A DNA stretch of 64,000 bases from Hexactinellida sp. DTS-2022. Taxonomy: Eukaryota; Porifera; Hexactinellida. Under the pieces are notes generated by a model. That model ran no database searches and had not been told where the DNA came from. It saw nothing but the letters and a program-made list of their open reading frames with translations. The stretch is taken from the NCBI GenBank assembly GCA_028753945.1, contig JAPNXP010000009.1, positions 2,790,001 through 2,854,000 of the forward strand, given 5' to 3'. Both the position numbers and the translations under genes were made by a program. Shown here piece after piece: positions 23,571 to 35,229 of this stretch. Numbering within the stretch: position 1 is the first letter of the stretch; every line of letters starts with the position of its first letter.

Positions 23571-24100
23571 CCTTTAGCTACTTTTTTTATTTATAATACC
23601 CAACAGGCCATGGCCGGACCGATATTTTACAACTATATTTTAAGGATCAGATCTATAAAAAAATTTACAGTAACGTGGCCCTCAAGGTTTGGATGCCCAA
23701 AGCCGGCGGAAAGAAATTCCGCCGGCCTAGAATACGAATATAATTATATAAGGCTATATTAAATAAATAACTTGTTTATCATCACCGTCCGTCCCAATTT
23801 TTACTCCCCATCCGGATATATTTTATTATTATTTAATGAACATAAACGTACAGATATTAGCTATAAACTTGTGTAAAGTACTTCTAATGTATGATTTTAA
23901 TTAGTTTTGTATTTTAGGGCATTACTTTAATTATTTGGGCATTGTCATTTATTTATATTTATTATTTGGCATACGATAATGTTATTTGCATATTAATGGT
24001 AATAAAAAATGAAAATAAAATCTCGTCCGCCGTTCGTATTTCTGAAAGAATCCTGATGATAAACAATTTAATTATTTACCAGCCCTAATATTACTATATG

Positions 24101-24268
24101 CAGTCGATACCAACGGACGATAAAAATTTGCTAGCTTTAACCGGAGTTCGTATTAACCGGAGTAATACCCATTCAATCGCCATTGTAGGGACCTTATTTT
24201 GTGGAACTGTTCTTCTTATCCGGAAATTCGTATTAATTAACCGTGTTCGTACTAACGAGGTTCAACTG
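24101..24268. mobile_element. Pogo-like MITE in the MULE
   Basis: It begins CAGTCGATACCAACGGAC and ends GTACTAACGAGGTTCAACTG followed by TA. AACCGGAGTTCGTA-type motifs recur. It lies directly upstream of the transposase remains. Confidence 0.65.
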
Positions 24269-25819
24269 TAGTAGTATACGTATATGTATTGATTAATAAT
24301 AATAATTATTATTTTATCTAGTAATGACTTCAATAGAGCAATTCGTCGAAGCTCTCCAGAAACTCGGCTATGAAAGCTTCGATACCGTAAGAGATGCTTT
24401 GAACAAAGGAGATAAACATGAGCCAGAATCTGTCTGGGGAAAATTGTCAATTACTCTTTTTGTAAAAAACAAGGCTACTAAGCGCGATTCTCTCAGCTCT
24501 AAATAGAGATTGAATAGAGGAAACTTTCAGCATCTCGAAAAGCAAATGATCAGTACGCGTAAGTCTATCATTCCCATTGATGTATCCCAATTGGCAGTAG
24601 AGCATATCAGTACTCAGTTAATATCTGCTAGCTCATATCCTGACACTGTAGAGCTAAGTAAGATGAGTTTGAATGAGTTCGATTTCAGTTTTCCTAGTTT
24701 ACAGCGAGACGTAACGAATAACAGTTTGCTAGGTTTATTGGCATCTGGTTGCGATGACTGCCAGCTTTACAGTCTGATGTCCTTCTCCTCCCTAAACAGG
24801 GAGGACTGATTTCTATGATCAATTTGGTTCTGTAGAGAACACAAACTTAGCACTTAATTATGGTAACCTAAATAAGGTTAGGAGTTCTGCAGTTCTGGGA
24901 AAAGCTAAATTTGATTTGTTTAGTTTACAGAGGTATTCTAATGATAACTGGACTGAGTTAATTAGCTTACAACAGTATTATATAAATAGTGTTATTGGTC
25001 TTCATGTTAGAGGTTACATCAGTCATTAAGTCATAGTCCTTTTATTGTACATATGTACACTGAAGATCAAATCAAAATATTGAAATTGTTTAAAGATACA
25101 AGAATTGTTCTTCACTTAGATGCCACAGGATCAATTGTTAGGAAATTAGAACCCTCACTAAAGAAAGTATACTATTACGCTCTTACAGTAAGACATCCTA
25201 CTTACTCTACTAGTCCAATTCCACTAGCAGAAATGATTAGTTCAGGACACACCAGTGCTGAAATAAGATATTTTTTGCACAAATGGTCCCTTGATGCAAA
25301 GAAAATACTGGGCGATCTAAACATTTCACAAGTTGAAATAGATTTCAGCTGGGTTTTGATTCACAGTTCTTGTAGTATTTTTCTCAAGTGTGATATAGAT
25401 ACCTATCTCCATAAGTGTTGGAAATGGTAGATATAAATTCTGCAGTTAATGAAACGGATTCTTCACTTATGTTCGGCTCATTTAATACACAGCATAGGAT
25501 TTCATATTAAAAAAACTACAAAAAGATGTGAAAAAAATGTTTTTACATTGTATCGGATTTATTGTACGCACTGTTGAAATTACAAGTATCAATAATTTAT
25601 TCCAATCTTTATGCATTGTATTTATGAGTAGTATTTTAAGTGCAATAGTAAAGACGCATACTCATTTGCTAGAAACATACATTAGAAATGAATCCGTAAA
25701 CTCCTTAGAGACTAATGAATATTTGGTGGAAATATTGCTAGTGATAACAAGGATAGTAAAACATAGAGAGAGAAATCCCCTTTCGGCAAACATTTTGTAA
25801 ATGAGAATCCTTATATAGA

Positions 25820-25970
25820 GGTGAGCTCTAGTAGAGTTCAGATTTTTTCCCATACTAAAAGCCCAGGCTTACTTTCTAAAGGTCAATTTCAAACTCTGGG
25901 AAAACTGACCTTTCTCAGTGCCTGAATACACATACTGAAAAACTGAACTCTACTAGAGTTGAGCCCTATA
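25820..25970. mobile_element. Small palindromic MITE
   Basis: The inverted ends are AGCTCTAGTAGAGTTCAG and CTGAACTCTACTAGAGTT. It is about 150 bp, with a second internal inverted pair around GGTCAATTT/ACTGACC. It interrupts the MULE transposase remains. Confidence 0.6.
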
Positions 25971-26340
25971 TAAGTTATTTGTTTGTAAATATTGTTAAAA
26001 ATTGCAAATCTTGGATCAACAATAATCCAGAAAAATGCAGATCCAAATCCTTGTTATAATCCTGAGCTTATAGAATACTTGTTAACATTCTACCTACCTA
26101 TATTCTCTTTGTAGAGTGGATTAATCTTAGGACCTATTAGTGTAGCGGATAAGAACAAGACTAGCATCTTTAGCAACGCTATTGTGGAGAATTGGATGCT
26201 TATTGTTAAGTTAAATATTTTGGAATCCAAAACTAATTTGTGGCCTGGAGATTTGAGACAATTGCTATATCCTGGTATAGTAAGTAGGTTTACAGCGTTT
26301 CAATTTTCCTTTCACCCGCGAGCGAATAAGGTATTTAAAG

Positions 26341-26508
26341 CAGGCACAGATCCACCGGGGGGGTGCGGGGGGGTGCGCAACCCCCAAACTCTTCATGAGA
26401 TTGGACTCGAGAGACTGTCACATTTCACAGATAGCTAAATTAGAGTAATAATTACGCTATGGTTTAAATTTGCACCCCCCCACTAATTCTAGCCTGGATC
26501 CGTCCTTG
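26341..26508. mobile_element. hAT MITE with G-run/C-run ends
   Basis: A perfect 8-bp duplication ATTTAAAG lies at 26333-26340 and 26509-26516. The ends are CAGGCACAGATCCACC and CCTGGATCCGTCCTTG. G-runs on the left face C-runs on the right. It interrupts the MULE transposase remains. Confidence 0.88.
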
Positions 26509-27531
26509 ATTTAAAGGTAATAAAAGAGTAAGAAATAGTTGGAAGAGGAAAGTATTGAAGAATGGTCACGAAAAAAGAAAGTGTATTGGGTTGTTTACAA
26601 CCTAAATCATTTGAATTTCAAACATTGAAGAAGAAAAATGTTGAGAATAAAAACAAAATATGTAAATTAACCGTAAAATTGTCCCACGTAAATGTGAAAA
26701 TTTATCTAGTTTACGTACGCAAACTGCATCAAAGGTTATGCGAGTGGCCTCTATTATTACAGATGAGGAATTGTTGAGACGGGGCTAATAAGATATGTAC
26801 TACAAAGCTTCTTCCCCCACATATAGACTGGCAGATTTCTATGTGTAAAAAGTGGAACTTTCACTTTCGCGAGGAGTTACCGTACTCCTATAATGATATT
26901 CTAGATAATTAAGAAATTTTATTTAGTTATTCGCCAAACTTGACTCAATATATAGTTGGTGATTCTCTACCTTTTTTAGAATAACTTTGGTTATCTCGAT
27001 CTTTCTTTTCTCATATAAGCATTACTAATATTTGTAACTATTTTAATATCATGCACTCGTTGGTACGTCATATTCTGAGATAATATGTTGCTTTTCATAT
27101 ATATGAGATTCACCCTCTTCAAAAGGAAAATACGGATATTTGGAGAAAAGGTACATCGGCACAAGTAAGATCATTCAGATAGAAATTAAGCAGATTATGT
27201 ATGGTAATGAAAAAAACCTGGAGTTGCTTAAAATACCTAACATTATTGTAGTAATCATAATTGTTTATATGTCTGATTCTATTCTCTTAATGTAGAATAT
27301 TGCATTCCAAATACTACTTGTATATTTGAAGTTCTTTGTATTATGTAGGTATTGCAATCTGTTTACAGAAAGTAATCACTAATCCTGATATAATTAGGAG
27401 TGCAGTCATGAATTTTTCTTCAGAGGTGCCAAAATCTTTAGTTCATTTGAACACTGTGACGAAAATCAAATAAATTCTTATCAAATAATATTATTAGAGT
27501 TGACAACATGCAACATATTCTACATTATGGA

Positions 27532-27958
27532 CAGAGGGTCCGAATGGATCGGAAGACGTATCCATATCCGCTCCATAATCCATCACATCTAGAAGTTAAA
27601 TTCCAAATCCGCTCCATATCCGTAAATTACGGATTTTCAATCCGTAATCCGTAATCCATATTGACCTCTATCCATAGCTGATTTTTAAATTCTACAAAAT
27701 CTATACAGATTTTCAAATCCATACGTATTTGCTAAATCCATACGAACTTCCAAATCCATATGGATCCATTATACCAAATTACGATAAGGATTTTTATAGA
27801 TTTGAGAATAATTTCCAAATTCTTTAAAATATCGGATATTTACGGATTTGGAATGGATTTGAGAATTATTCCAAATCCGTTGCAAAATCCGTAAATTACG
27901 GATTTGACGGATTCCACATCCGTAAATCCGTAAATCCGTAATCCATTCGGATCCTCTG
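27532..27958. mobile_element. hAT MITE built of ATCCGTAAAT repeats
   Basis: A perfect 8-bp duplication ATTATGGA lies at 27524-27531 and 27959-27966. The ends are CAGAGGGTCCGAATGGAT and ATCCATTCGGATCCTCTG. The interior is degenerate ATCCGTAA / TTACGGAT units. The left MULE arm (about 23085-23125) carries the same sequence without the insertion, a direct empty-site control. Confidence 0.93.
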
Positions 27959-28093
27959 ATTATGGATATTGGATAGGTATGCAAATCATCATTGTAAGCC
28001 GATTTTAGTGAAATTTATGTTAATAATATTTTTTCAAAAATTAATATGTTGTTTTGAAATTTACATGACAGGTTGTCATAGGTAAGATATATA

Positions 28094-28640
28094 TCTATAT
28101 ATAAAAAGAGGAATTGTTGTGTGTGTGTTTGTCCAGAATTGATTGGAAAGACTACGGGTCCCAGAAAGCTGAAAATTTGTATACAGGGGTAATTTTGTAC
28201 TGCGACAACGATCTATTGGTTTTTGAAGAGAAATATTCACATTTGAAGGTGACAAAATATATTAGCCAATTAAATTCGAGGGTTTGTTAGTATGGATTAG
28301 CAGATTTCATCAATTAGTATAAATAGATTGTGCATAATAGAAATATTTCTGAGCCTCCAATTTGATTGATTGAAAATAAATTCATTTAACCAATCAATCA
28401 TTTGTCTATTCTATTGCCTGTTTTTCTTTAGTATTATTTTGATTCGAGCTTTCTTATGGTGCAACTGAAATTTATTGAGCTATTAAAACTCATTATTAAT
28501 GTAATTGCTTTTAGGGAGGGAAAGGCCGCGAAGCGGCCGTTAATTGTATCGCGTAGTGCCTAACACGAACAAACAAAAGTCGCGAAGCGACTTTTGTGAG
28601 AGTGATCCGTCGCGAAGCGACCGAGACCGAAGGGCTCGTG
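28094..28640 (+). mobile_element. Second Helitron-like family with GCGAAGCGRC hairpins
   Basis: It starts TCTATATATAAAAAGAGG, a Helitron-like 5' tip, followed by TTGTTGTGTGTGTGTTTGTC. The 3' part contains three stem-loops: GGCCGCGAAGCGGCC, GTCGCGAAGCGAC and GTCGCGAAGCGACC. Comparison of the two MULE arms shows foreign DNA from roughly 28063 to 28640. The exact 3' terminus is not certain. Confidence 0.65.
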
Positions 28641-28904
28641 TGAATAAAAGGAGAATTTGATATAATTAATAATTTTTGAGTTATTATGGAAAAATCGCGG
28701 TTTAGATTTGAACTAAAATTGCTAAGTCAACTTATGGAATTTTGGCATTTGGGATGATATATGGGTTGTCACAACTTTCATCTTTCCGCTGATGTGAAAA
28801 TTTTCACGTACAGCGTAAACATCTTGCGTTACTAGCATAAACGTGAGGTCTGCGAATCCTCCGATGAATCCGCCGCTAAAATAACACTCGTAGTCTTAGT
28901 ATTG

Positions 28905-29045
28905 TGTAGTAATTTGTATTAGTAAAAGTAAAAGTAATAGTAGTAGTAATAGTAATATATTACATATAATCATAAATTACTTATAATTGTAACAGTAAGG
29001 AAGAAATATGAGTAAATAGTAATAGTAATAGTAATATATTATATC
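28905..29045. repeat. Degenerate AGTAAT/AGTAATAG simple repeat
   Basis: Runs of AGTAAAAGTAATAGTAGTAGT and related units. A similar TAATAG tract is at 18770-18845 and 22480-22500. Confidence 0.7.
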
Positions 29046-29049
29046 AGGG

Positions 29050-29230
29050 TTTTTTTAAGGCCGATCTTGGTGTAAATATTGCACCATGATTTTTGGAGTA
29101 CACCACGATTCGGGTCGGCAGCGGCCTCTGCAGTGTTGAGTTACACCACGATTATGGGTCGGCCGCGGCCTCTGCAGTGTTGAGTTACACCATGGCCCCG
29201 CTGAGTTGCACCACGTTCTCAACCTTAAAA
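29050..29230. repeat. Two-unit tandem repeat
   Basis: A unit of about 46 bp (ACACCACGATT..GGGTCGGC.GCGGCCTCTGCAGTG..GTT) occurs twice from about 29099 to 29188, with shorter ACACCA partial units on both sides. It is GC-rich against its surroundings. The minus-strand frame here is a by-product. Confidence 0.7.
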
Positions 29231-29274
29231 TTAACCCTGTAATACATTTCTGAGTATTTGACACCAGGCCTGCT

Positions 29275-29330
29275 ATGAGATGAAAATCTGAAAATTTAGT
29301 GGAACATGTATATTGATGGAAATACCGTGT
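29275..29330 (+). mobile_element. Helitron family 1, short internal fragment
   Basis: TGAGATGAAAATCTGAAAAT then TTAGTGGAACATGTATATTGA matches the middle of the Helitron copies at 36310 and 38549. Both sides are unrelated. Confidence 0.5.
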
Positions 29331-29834
29331 CAGTAAATTTGGGGATGTACAAAATTATTGCAGTCTCGACATTCTTTAAAAGTTTAAGGTACGTAAATAT
29401 TGCATGCCCAGCCAAGTAAGATAGTCATTCAATTTTTCATTGATCAAATAATTTAGGGTTAGCAATATTTATTGTTTCACTTGCATCATTCTCAAAATGG
29501 ATTTCTTAATTGTAGCCCTTATTAGAACGTTTCATATATTATTTAAGACATATTTTATCGACTTGTTGTAATGTTAAGAAATTTGGGAATATTAATTAAT
29601 AACGTTTTGTTAGAGCTATAACGAATTTTGGTAGACTTAACTAAATTTAGTTAGAAAGATAAGTAGAACCTATTTAAAATGTACATACTACTATCTGTTC
29701 AAAATCTTCACTGTAAATGATCGTTGGCAGCTTCAAGAAAATTGAATCTATCAATATTATTCTTTTAACAATGATTTAACGAATAAACCCAATAGATATT
29801 ATATTTTAGATTTATAGTTAACCACATGTATGGG
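29331..29834. other. No gene recognised
   Basis: AT-rich DNA with no supported feature. Confidence 0.5.
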
Positions 29835-29948
29835 AATATTTACAGGGCCGGCGAGAGGGGGGGTTGCTTGGGGTAAAACAGCAGGGGCCCCCGGGATAAC
29901 TCGGGGCCCCGGATCGGCATCTGAATGTTTCTTTAGGACTTTATAATA

Positions 29949-30122
29949 CAGTGGAAGCCGCTTAATCGGGAGACGGTTAATCGGGAAATTCGGTTATTAC
30001 GGACGAGGCTTTGGAAACCAATTCGTATCAAATAGTATAAAGTATATCGGTTAATCGGGAGAACCGGATAAACGGGACTAAATTCCTACTCCCGAGGCGT
30101 CCCGATTAAGCGGCTTCCACTG
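29949..30122. mobile_element. Pogo-like MITE, CAGTGGAAGCCGCTTAAT ends
   Basis: The ends are CAGTGGAAGCCGCTTAATCG and CGATTAAGCGGCTTCCACTG, perfect inverted repeats bordered by TA on both sides (29947-29948, 30123-30124). It is 174 bp long. Confidence 0.92.
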
Positions 30123-30196
30123 TATTGAGTCTGCAAAATAGTTATTGTGCCTTATAATACATCTTTCACCATAAAATATTAATTCCTTCGTTACAC

Positions 30197-30605
30197 CAAG
30201 GGTGGGGTTGGCTAACCGATCTGAGGCAACGGTTACAATTCGATTACTCGCCACGGTTAACCGGTTAACCGCCCATCCTACTCAATACAATAAATCCTTT
30301 ATACAAATTCGATTATACTACAGAATAAGACTCAGGTGTCTAAAGTATAACTGCGTAGTATATTAACTGATACATTTCGTGCTTTAGGCAAATTTAAATC
30401 AATGTTGTGAGATAAAATTTATTAAGTGGTGATGAGAAATGGATTTATGACTACATATTCTTATAAGATTTAATACTTCATACATTAATTTCCAAATAAC
30501 TCTGCTGTTATTCAACATACCGGCTAACTGGTTAAAATATTTTCTAACCGTTAACCGATGTCAGCAACGGTTAACCGGTTAACCGGTTAACCGAATCCAG
30601 CCTTG
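30197..30605. mobile_element. hAT-like MITE, TTAACCGGTTAACC family, copy 1
   Basis: The ends are CAAGGGTGGGGTTGG and CCAGCCTTG. GTTACAC flanks both sides (7 of 8 bp). GGTTAACCGGTTAACCG units crowd both ends. A second copy at 34849-35229 is colinear. Confidence 0.8.
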
Positions 30606-31197
30606 GTTACACTAATAATTGTTATCATCAATATACAGTATATCACAAAGGATCCAATGTGTCACTAATAAATTGGTACTAATCGTATTACATTGGTTGA
30701 AACCATATTATTAGTTTTTGCTAAGCTTGACCCATGGAGAAATCCTCTATTTTTTCTAACAAAAATTTCATTTTACAATTATATTATCTTTGTTCTATCT
30801 TTAATGAAATTTTCGACTAATTGGGAATTTGTTTCGAGTTGCAATTTATTTTTGTCTAATATTTCGGGAATTATAAAAATTCAATCCTTGTGGGAGGATG
30901 TGGAGTGGCCCGGCCAGAAATCTTACCAGGGGGCCTATAATTTCTGTCGCTGGCCCTGAATATTTAATATAATGCAATTTTATTCCGGTCCGGGTCCGAA
31001 AATCCGTGATCCGGTGAGATTTGGATGCCAAAAAGTGGATCCGGTGCATCTCTATTAGAAATGATTGCAAAAACAGAATTTTTTGTTCTTTAGTCATTGG
31101 CTAAATACATGGCAAGACTCGAAATAGTTTGAATTATCCCAACAAACATTTAAACCATTAATACATATCAATTATGCCGTCTATGAACTTTCTCATG

Positions 31198-31346
31198 CAG
31201 TGTTTCATCCAGACATTTAGGCAAGGGGGGGCAAGGTAGAGTTTTGGGAATGTGATGGGGGGGGGCGGATTCAGCTTTGATCAATGTATTTTTCAAACCC
31301 AAGGGGGGGCAAATGCCCCCCCTCGCCCCCCCTAAATGAAACCCTG
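31198..31346. mobile_element. G-run/C-run MITE
   Basis: It starts CAGTGTTTCATCCAGACATT and ends CCTAAATGAAACCCTG. GGGGGGGCAA and its complement CCCCCCC recur. Flanks share only TCATG. Confidence 0.55.
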
Positions 31347-32002
31347 TCATGGAATTGCTTCTTTCGATTATCGATGTTAACAACTTGGAATCAGATTAGT
31401 GAGATCCACCAAAAAGCTCAGGTTTCCCCATTTATATTCAACAAACGTCAGAAAAGCTAATTGTATCCCATTCTCATTGGTAATACTCCATGTCATATTT
31501 ACCATATATGGCTATAAATATTTGAATACTTTATTGCGGTTAAATCCAGTTTCAAAAGTTTTATATATGTTTCTAGCTTATTTGAAAACTTAAGTATGTT
31601 TACGAGAAATCAGAACGTAAACAATGCCCTGGAAATGAAATAGTTATATATACTTATCTAGCCCGTGAACTTCGATATAAAAGGCCTGAGTGCGCTAGAG
31701 CTGAGCAAAATCCGTGTACCATGGATTACTTAAAGTGAATTTTTTAATTCGCCCATAACATTTATAATTAAAATAACTTTGACTATCAACAGATAGATCT
31801 TTGTTTTTTATTAAATAATAGCTACTCCAAAATGTGACATTAGTTACATTTTGGTTCACAATCCGTTCTTATTATTTGATTATTAGTTCTTCAAATAATA
31901 AATTGGATGTACGAATATTATTCCTCTACTTTTTTTATTTAATTACTAATTTAGCTAATAGATATATTATTTATAACAACACTTAGTTGCCTAATTAGCA
32001 CT

Positions 32003-34620
32003 TGCTCAGCACCTGGTTGGCGGAGTAATTTTTCTGGGGAGCCGTATACACCAGTTTTCAAATTACCATCGAATTATCAAGACGTTAAGCATAATGGCTA
32101 CGCGCTCTTCACAGGGATGATATTGAAGACCTGAAGAACATATTTGTCTGTCCTAAACATTTTGCTTGCCAGGATTTAATTACTAAAGTGGATATACCTC
32201 AACCTAATGGTTCAATACAGAAGATTTTTCGTCGAACCATTCTAGGTGAGAATGCTATACCTTGTCTTTTACCCAATTTCCCCAAGTATCTAAGCACAAA
32301 ACTAGAGTCCTCTAAGCCTGAACGTTTACTCGTCAGGAGATTGAGAGTAAATTGTTCTCTCAAATCCTTCGAACAGAGCATTGATATCCATAAAGCTGAA
32401 GATGATAAGCTCGGTATCAAATCGTTAGCGGAACTAAAACATAAGCTCGCGGATTATGATCTCCCGCCTTCTTGGGTTAAATGGTTTTCAGCGGACACTT
32501 GTATAAACTTGATACAACTATCGAAAGAAAACAAATCTATATTCCAGGATATATTACAATTAATGACTCCTTAATTAACACCAATAGGCTTCTATCAAAA
32601 CATTCAAATTCCTCTTTCAATCCACCATCTTAGAGATATTAGAGAAATCGATAAAATTATCAATGATGTTTCACTATGTACTAAGGATTGTGTTGAAAAA
32701 TGTATTAACGAAGCTACTGCTAACATCGAAAGTGCAATTTCGATATAGAAACTTCAAAGGATCGCTAGAGAAATTTTAATAATTGTTACCACAGCTAAAT
32801 TTTACTGTGCCAACTTGAAAATACTCTTATTCCTAAAAGTCGAACAAGGTACAATATAATTACAAGGGTGCTAGCTCTAAAATCTCATTTGATTTCTTCT
32901 ACTTGCTACAACTACTTACAGTCGTTAAATTGTTTAATCTTCCTCCAACCAGCAATCCTACGTAATCTTTATGGCACTATAGGTTTGGAGTGCGAGTTGA
33001 AAACCTATCTGATGGCTTCTACTGCTAAATTAATAACCAAGAATGGAATGTTACACTACATTTAGATGAAATACATGTAAAATCAGAGTTCCATTACACA
33101 GGGGAGAATACTCGGCTCTTCAGCTACCCATTCTGAAGCAGCCAATACTGTTCTTGCATACATGATATCAAGTATGCAAAAAATGGTCTACAGTTGTACG
33201 ACTCTTAGCTTCCGCAATATCTTCTGCTGCTCAAATATTACCTATTTTCCTCGAAGTAATAAAAGATATTGAAAGTTGTATTCTTCAAGTTCAAGTTATT
33301 TGTATAGATAACTACCCTCTCAACGTGAGTCTGTTCTAACACTAATCTGGAAACCTGTGTTCCTCATCCATTACAGCCCTGTAGACCACTTTATCTTATT
33401 TTCGACTTTGTTCACAATATTAAAAGAATAAGAAATGTTGGGATAAATCAAATCGATTCCAATCACACATTTAGCTGTCCTTCATTCTTATCTTGTAATC
33501 TCCACTTATATGCGGCATTTCAGGATCTTCAAAACCTTTTTATACATGTGCAAAATTATGTCGCTAAAACAGCCCACCGCTTGACAGTTAAATCTCGTTG
33601 GCCATCTAGTCTCGAAAGACAAAATGTATATTTAGCATTTCTTTTTTTGACGATTCAACCGCTGCAGCTTTAACTGTCCATGCTGCGAAATCTAATAAAA
33701 TTTCAGAAACAGCTCAGTTCATTAACATAATTTCTAAGGCATGGAAAATTTTCAACGTTGGTAAAAGGCACCCGTCTAAATGACGAGTTTTCAATGCCTC
33801 TACTCAATAATGACAATCGGTTTCAATATCTATCAGATGTGGTGAGATGGCTTGATTAGTGGAAACCTTTTCCTAATAAGCATCCTAATATCCTAATAAG
33901 TTTTCGGCACTCGTGAATGTCCTTGAGAGCTAGAGAGTAGAGATAGTCAAGCATCCTACCATAGACGCAAAGTTTTACAAGTCTGAGGTTAAAGTTGGGG
34001 GGTGCGGAGCGATTTTCTGGGGGTCTGGGGGGCTTGCCCCCCCAGAAAAAAATTGATTGCAACAAATGACATTTTTGAATGAATTATACGTATATTTACT
34101 ATCCTAAATTATATTGAACATTTTATTCTTTATCCAGAGGGCACGGTAACACCCGTATCATTAACGTTGCCCCCCTTCAACTTTTTACGGGTGGGCGAAT
34201 GCCCCCCCGCGTTCCCCTCTGTTTGCGCCACTGCATCCTACCAAAAATTGTGGCTTAATTATGTTCTAAGTGTGTTTCTCCAGAATTACCAAATCGAAAA
34301 TCACTAAGGTATATACCGAATGATGAGTGGTGCCCAAAACAACGTAACAGTTTGTCAGATTTTGCAAACTGAAAGACTGTTAAAGATTTCTACAATTCTC
34401 AAGTGATTCTCTTAGAATACAATGGTTGGATGCTCAGTCTCATTCCAAGAATTAAAAAATAATTCTCAATATCTGACCTATTCGATTTGGATTTCTATAT
34501 CAGAATGTTAGATGAAGAAGTACCACCAATCGCACTCAATACGTCTCCCCTTCAATCTCTAGCCTTTATCTCCGGTTAGTGTGTTCATTCAGTATTCAAA
34601 AGTACTGTATATTCCAAGCG
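32003..34620 (+). pseudogene. P-element-like (THAP) transposase pseudogene, copy B
   Basis: The opening CSAPGWRSNFSGEPYTPVF is a THAP finger with the second cysteine changed to W. It continues with LKNIFVCPKHFACQDLIT (about 32130) and AIPCLLPNFPKYLS (about 32250). The longest surviving frame is 32188-32574. Later pieces include PSSLERQNVYLAF (about 33605) and YRMMSGAQNNVTVCQIL-like sequence (about 34325). Stops, frameshifts and two inserted hAT MITEs disable it. Confidence 0.87.
33960..34233. mobile_element. hAT MITE nested in P copy B
   Basis: A perfect 8-bp duplication CATCCTAC lies at 33952-33959 and 34234-34241. The ends are CATAGACGCAAAG and CTGTTTGCGCCACTG. G-runs and C-runs lie inside. 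Confidence 0.9.
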
Positions 34621-34646
34621 AGGTAGTAGTACTCACTCCTCTAGCT

Positions 34647-34800
34647 CAGAGGCAGCGCGGCTTTTGGGGGCCCCCGGGTGATCGACCTTTTAGGGGCCCA
34701 CCTTTTTTGGAAGCCCCCGGACCCCTACCTAAATTCTTTGTAATCGGTTGAGGGGCCCGCGGGTGAATCACCAGTGCGGGGTGCGGCCGCGCCGCCCATG
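34647..34800. mobile_element. GC-rich hAT MITE nested in P copy B
   Basis: A perfect 8-bp duplication CTCTAGCT lies at 34639-34646 and 34801-34808. The ends are CAGAGGCAGCGCGGC and GCCGCGCCGCCCATG. It is 154 bp and strongly GC-rich. Confidence 0.9.
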
Positions 34801-34848
34801 CTCTAGCTTGGATATAAATGAGAAAGTAAATAGCGTATAATCACCATG

Positions 34849-35229
34849 CAATGGTGGGGTTGGTTAACCGATCTGAGGCTACGGTTACAATTCGATTTCT
34901 CGCCACGGTTAACCGCCCATCCTACTCAGTACAAAAAATCCTTTCTAAATATTTGATTATACTACAGAATAAGACTCCGCTGTATAAAATATAACCGCAT
35001 AAGTATATTAACTGATACATTTCGTGCTTTAGGTAAATTTAAATTAATGTTGTCTAAGAAAGGACTAACATATTCTGATAAAATCCCAAAATTTAATACT
35101 TTATACATTAATTTCCCAATAACTCTGCTGATATTCAACAGACCGGCTAACTGGTTGATAAAATCTCTTACCGTTAAACCGATGTTAGCAACGGTTAACC
35201 GGTTAGCCGGGTAACCCAATCCAGCCTTG
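34849..35229. mobile_element. hAT-like MITE, TTAACCGGTTAACC family, copy 2
   Basis: It is colinear with 30197-30605 (ends CAATGGTGGGGTTGG and CCAGCCTTG). It is nested near the right end of P copy B. The minus-strand frame here is non-coding. Confidence 0.75.

Larger units (their letters stand above)
24324..26910 (+). pseudogene. Decayed MULE-type transposase
   Basis: Plus-strand pieces in changing frames: MTSIEQFVEALQKLGYESF (24324); LHLDATGSIVRK then VYYYALTVRHPTYSTSPIP (about 25110-25220); EIDFSWVLIHSS (about 25340); RILHLCSAHLIHSIGFHIKK (about 25450); SVADKNKTSIFSNAIVENWM and LWPGDLRQLLYPGIVSRF (about 26140-26290). DATG and DFSW are candidate catalytic aspartates, and C..H in LCSAH is a MULE-like signature. 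The long arms and 9-bp duplication of the host element agree. Stops and frameshifts throughout make it non-functional. Exact subfamily not assigned. Confidence 0.7.
22762..28891 (+). mobile_element. Mutator-like element (MULE), 6.1 kb, decayed and invaded
   Basis: A perfect 9-bp duplication AGTCTTAGT lies at 22753-22761 and 28892-28900. The inverted ends are ACGAGTGTTATCTTAG and CTAAAATAACACTCGT. The arms extend for several hundred bases each (left to about 23150; right from about 27480, interrupted). Long arms and a 9-bp duplication are typical of MULEs. The centre holds a decayed transposase. Later insertions lie at 23408-23570, 24101-24268, about 25820-25970, 26341-26508, 27532-27958 and about 28094-28640. 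Confidence 0.88.
29843..30958. mobile_element. hAT element, CAGGGCCGGCGA ends, with nested insertions
   Basis: A perfect 8-bp duplication AATATTTA lies at 29835-29842 and 30959-30966. The ends are CAGGGCCGGCGAGAG and CTGTCGCTGGCCCTG. It contains a TA-flanked MITE (29949-30122) and another hAT-like MITE (30197-30605). No transposase is visible. Confidence 0.9.

Noticed and set aside
29055-29264. 69-codon minus frame with repeated residues
   Set aside because: It is the two-unit tandem repeat translated.
31397-31479. Possible USP25/28 exon (KKLRFPHLY..) between AG and GTAATA
   Set aside because: A faint match to the KLxFPxxxY segment of the family, but too short, with no neighbouring exon and no phase check.
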